NCBI RefSeq assembly: GCF_003287735.1
Contig: NZ_NSCM01000050.1
Location: forward strand, 1 to 33,176
Direction of reading: 5' to 3'
Origin: Photorhabdus bodei
Lineage (GTDB): Bacteria > Pseudomonadota > Gammaproteobacteria > Enterobacterales > Enterobacteriaceae
DNA length: 33,176 nucleotides
The translations under genes were made by a program, and so were the position numbers. This document shows, in pieces, positions 32,396 through 33,176 of this stretch; the first letter of the stretch is position 1; each line of letters opens with the position of its first letter. A model generated the notes under the pieces. That model saw nothing but the letters and a program-made list of their open reading frames with translations, did no database searches and was not told where the DNA came from.

Positions 32396-32883
32396 AACAA
32401 ATTTTTGAGGATAAAATTAGCGGAAAAACATCCAACAGACCAGGTTTAAAACGAGCTTTAAAACAACTTAAAAAAGGTGACACTCTAGTTGTTTGGAAAC
32501 TGGATCGATTGGGGCGTAGCGTAAAAAATATGGTAACTTTAATTTCTGATTTAAGTGAACGCGGTATTCATTTTCAAAGCTTGACTGATAGCATTGATAC
32601 CAGCACTTCTATGGGGCGATTTTTCTTTCACGTTATGAGTGCACTGGCTGAAATGGAACGGGAATTAATCGTTGAAAGAACGAATGCAGGATTAATAGCA
32701 GCTCGTGCCCAAGGGAGAATTGGTGGTAGACCAGTATCACTTTCATTCGTTGAACAACAACAAGCAGCAAGGTTGCTGGCAAAAGGCCACACACGGAAAC
32801 AGTTATCATTAATTTACAACATATCGTTATCTACAATATATAAATATTTTCCAGTAAATAAAACAAATTGTCGATCAAATTAG
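32311..32883 (+). CDS. Gin/Hin-family serine DNA invertase
   Basis: A small serine recombinase that inverts DNA between gix/hix sites with the help of Fis bound to an enhancer. It has 190 residues (Gin 193), very like Mu Gin over its whole length. The nucleophile is Ser10 in YVRVSTNDQN; other active-site parts are WKLDRLGRS (62-70) and SLTDSIDTSTSMGRFFFHV. The long E-helix contains ALAEMERELIVERT. The C-terminal helix-turn-helix is about 160-180 (TRKQLSLIYNISLSTIYKYF). It starts 62 bp outside the right crossover site and reads away from it, as gin does in Mu. AGGCAGG precedes the ATG. It looks fully functional. Confidence 0.95.
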   Translation: MAKIGYVRVSTNDQNSDLQRNALISINCEQIFEDKISGKTSNRPGLKRALKQLKKGDTLVVWKLDRLGRSVKNMVTLISDLSERGIHFQSLTDSIDTSTSMGRFFFHVMSALAEMERELIVERTNAGLIAARAQGRIGGRPVSLSFVEQQQAARLLAKGHTRKQLSLIYNISLSTIYKYFPVNKTNCRSN

Positions 32884-33052
32884 TATTTTCAGTGCGGCTA
32901 GTTAAATGTTTAATTTTGTATTCATAATATTCAAGGCTAATTGGTTATTAATTTATCCAAAATATATCACGTTTCTTTTCTATACAAAAAACTTCCGCCG
33001 CACTATACGATATAAAGAAACAATGGAATAAATTAACAATCAGCTATTGCTA

Positions 33053-33176
33053 GGGGCTGTTGACGTTTTGAGAGGAATTACTGAACAGCATGATGATGGG
33101 GTATAATTGCTTTCGCCAAAAAACGACTCTACCTCACCATCATGCCAAGAACTATGTTAACAGATGAAGTATGGAA
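33053..33176 (+). mobile_element. Left end of an IS5-type insertion sequence (cut by the window edge)
   Basis: The element seems to begin with GGGGCTGTTGACGTTTTGAG at 33053, preceded by TA, which would fit the TA target of the IS427 group of IS5. About 90 bp inside, a transposase frame opens. Only the left end is in the window, so the inverted repeat and the target duplication cannot be confirmed. Confidence 0.65.
33142..33176 (+). CDS. IS5-family transposase, N-terminal fragment
   Basis: ATG at 33142 reads MPRTMLTDEVW up to the window edge. This is the usual opening of IS5-family (IS427-type) transposases. Only 11 full codons are visible. Confidence 0.65.
   Translation, partial: MPRTMLTDEVW

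Overview
The window is a chromosomal segment around the replication origin of a gammaproteobacterium of the order Enterobacterales. The gene order matches the E. coli oriC neighbourhood almost gene for gene, from the rrnC-type leader through hsrA, the ribose operon, ravA-viaA, asnA/asnC, mioC, oriC, mnmG, rsmG and the atp operon to glmU-glmS. Moderately AT-rich coding sequence, protein sequences that differ modestly from E. coli, and a Gin-type invertase with tail-fibre cassettes point to the Photorhabdus/Xenorhabdus group, Photorhabdus being my first guess. The genus is an inference; no database was searched.

Layout. 1-350: promoter and leader of an rRNA operon reading leftwards out of the window (P1, P2, boxA; the 16S gene lies outside). 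402-551: the decayed 3' end of a yieP-type GntR regulator. 625-2016: the MFS exporter gene hsrA. 2013-7835: the ribose operon rbsDACBKR on the minus strand, with two perfect RbsR operators around its promoter. 8100-11064: ravA-viaA; kup, which sits between rbsD and ravA in E. coli, is absent. 11071-12691: asnA and, divergently, its regulator gene asnC. 12714-13603: mioC and oriC with DnaA boxes, three GATC-bounded AT-rich repeats and 12 GATC sites. 13604-16127: mnmG and rsmG. 16128-16736: a 609-bp regulatory gap with a perfect CRP-type palindrome and the atp promoter. 16737-23676: atpIBEFHAGDC. 23805-27115: glmU-glmS, ending in a strong terminator and the predicted Tn7 attachment region.

The accessory part begins just downstream of glmS. 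First come a Zur-box-like palindrome and a broken rpmE2 (ykgM, L31 type B) relic. Then follows a 4.5-kb putatively invertible DNA segment (27747-32248) bounded by inverted Hin/Gin-type crossover sites. It holds two convergent 5'-truncated tail-fibre genes, each with a Tfa-type fibre-assembly gene, and between them a strongly AT-rich GT4-type glycosyltransferase gene that looks like a moron. A complete Gin-like serine invertase gene lies outside the right site. A decayed inverted copy of its 5' part lies outside the left site, so the ends of the island are mirror images. No fibre N-terminal (virion-attachment) region is visible on either side. The window closes inside the left end of an IS5-type insertion sequence.

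Most of the window is ordinary core genome. The part that deserves attention is the mirror-ended invertible fibre module, and in particular the glycosyltransferase gene inside the switch.
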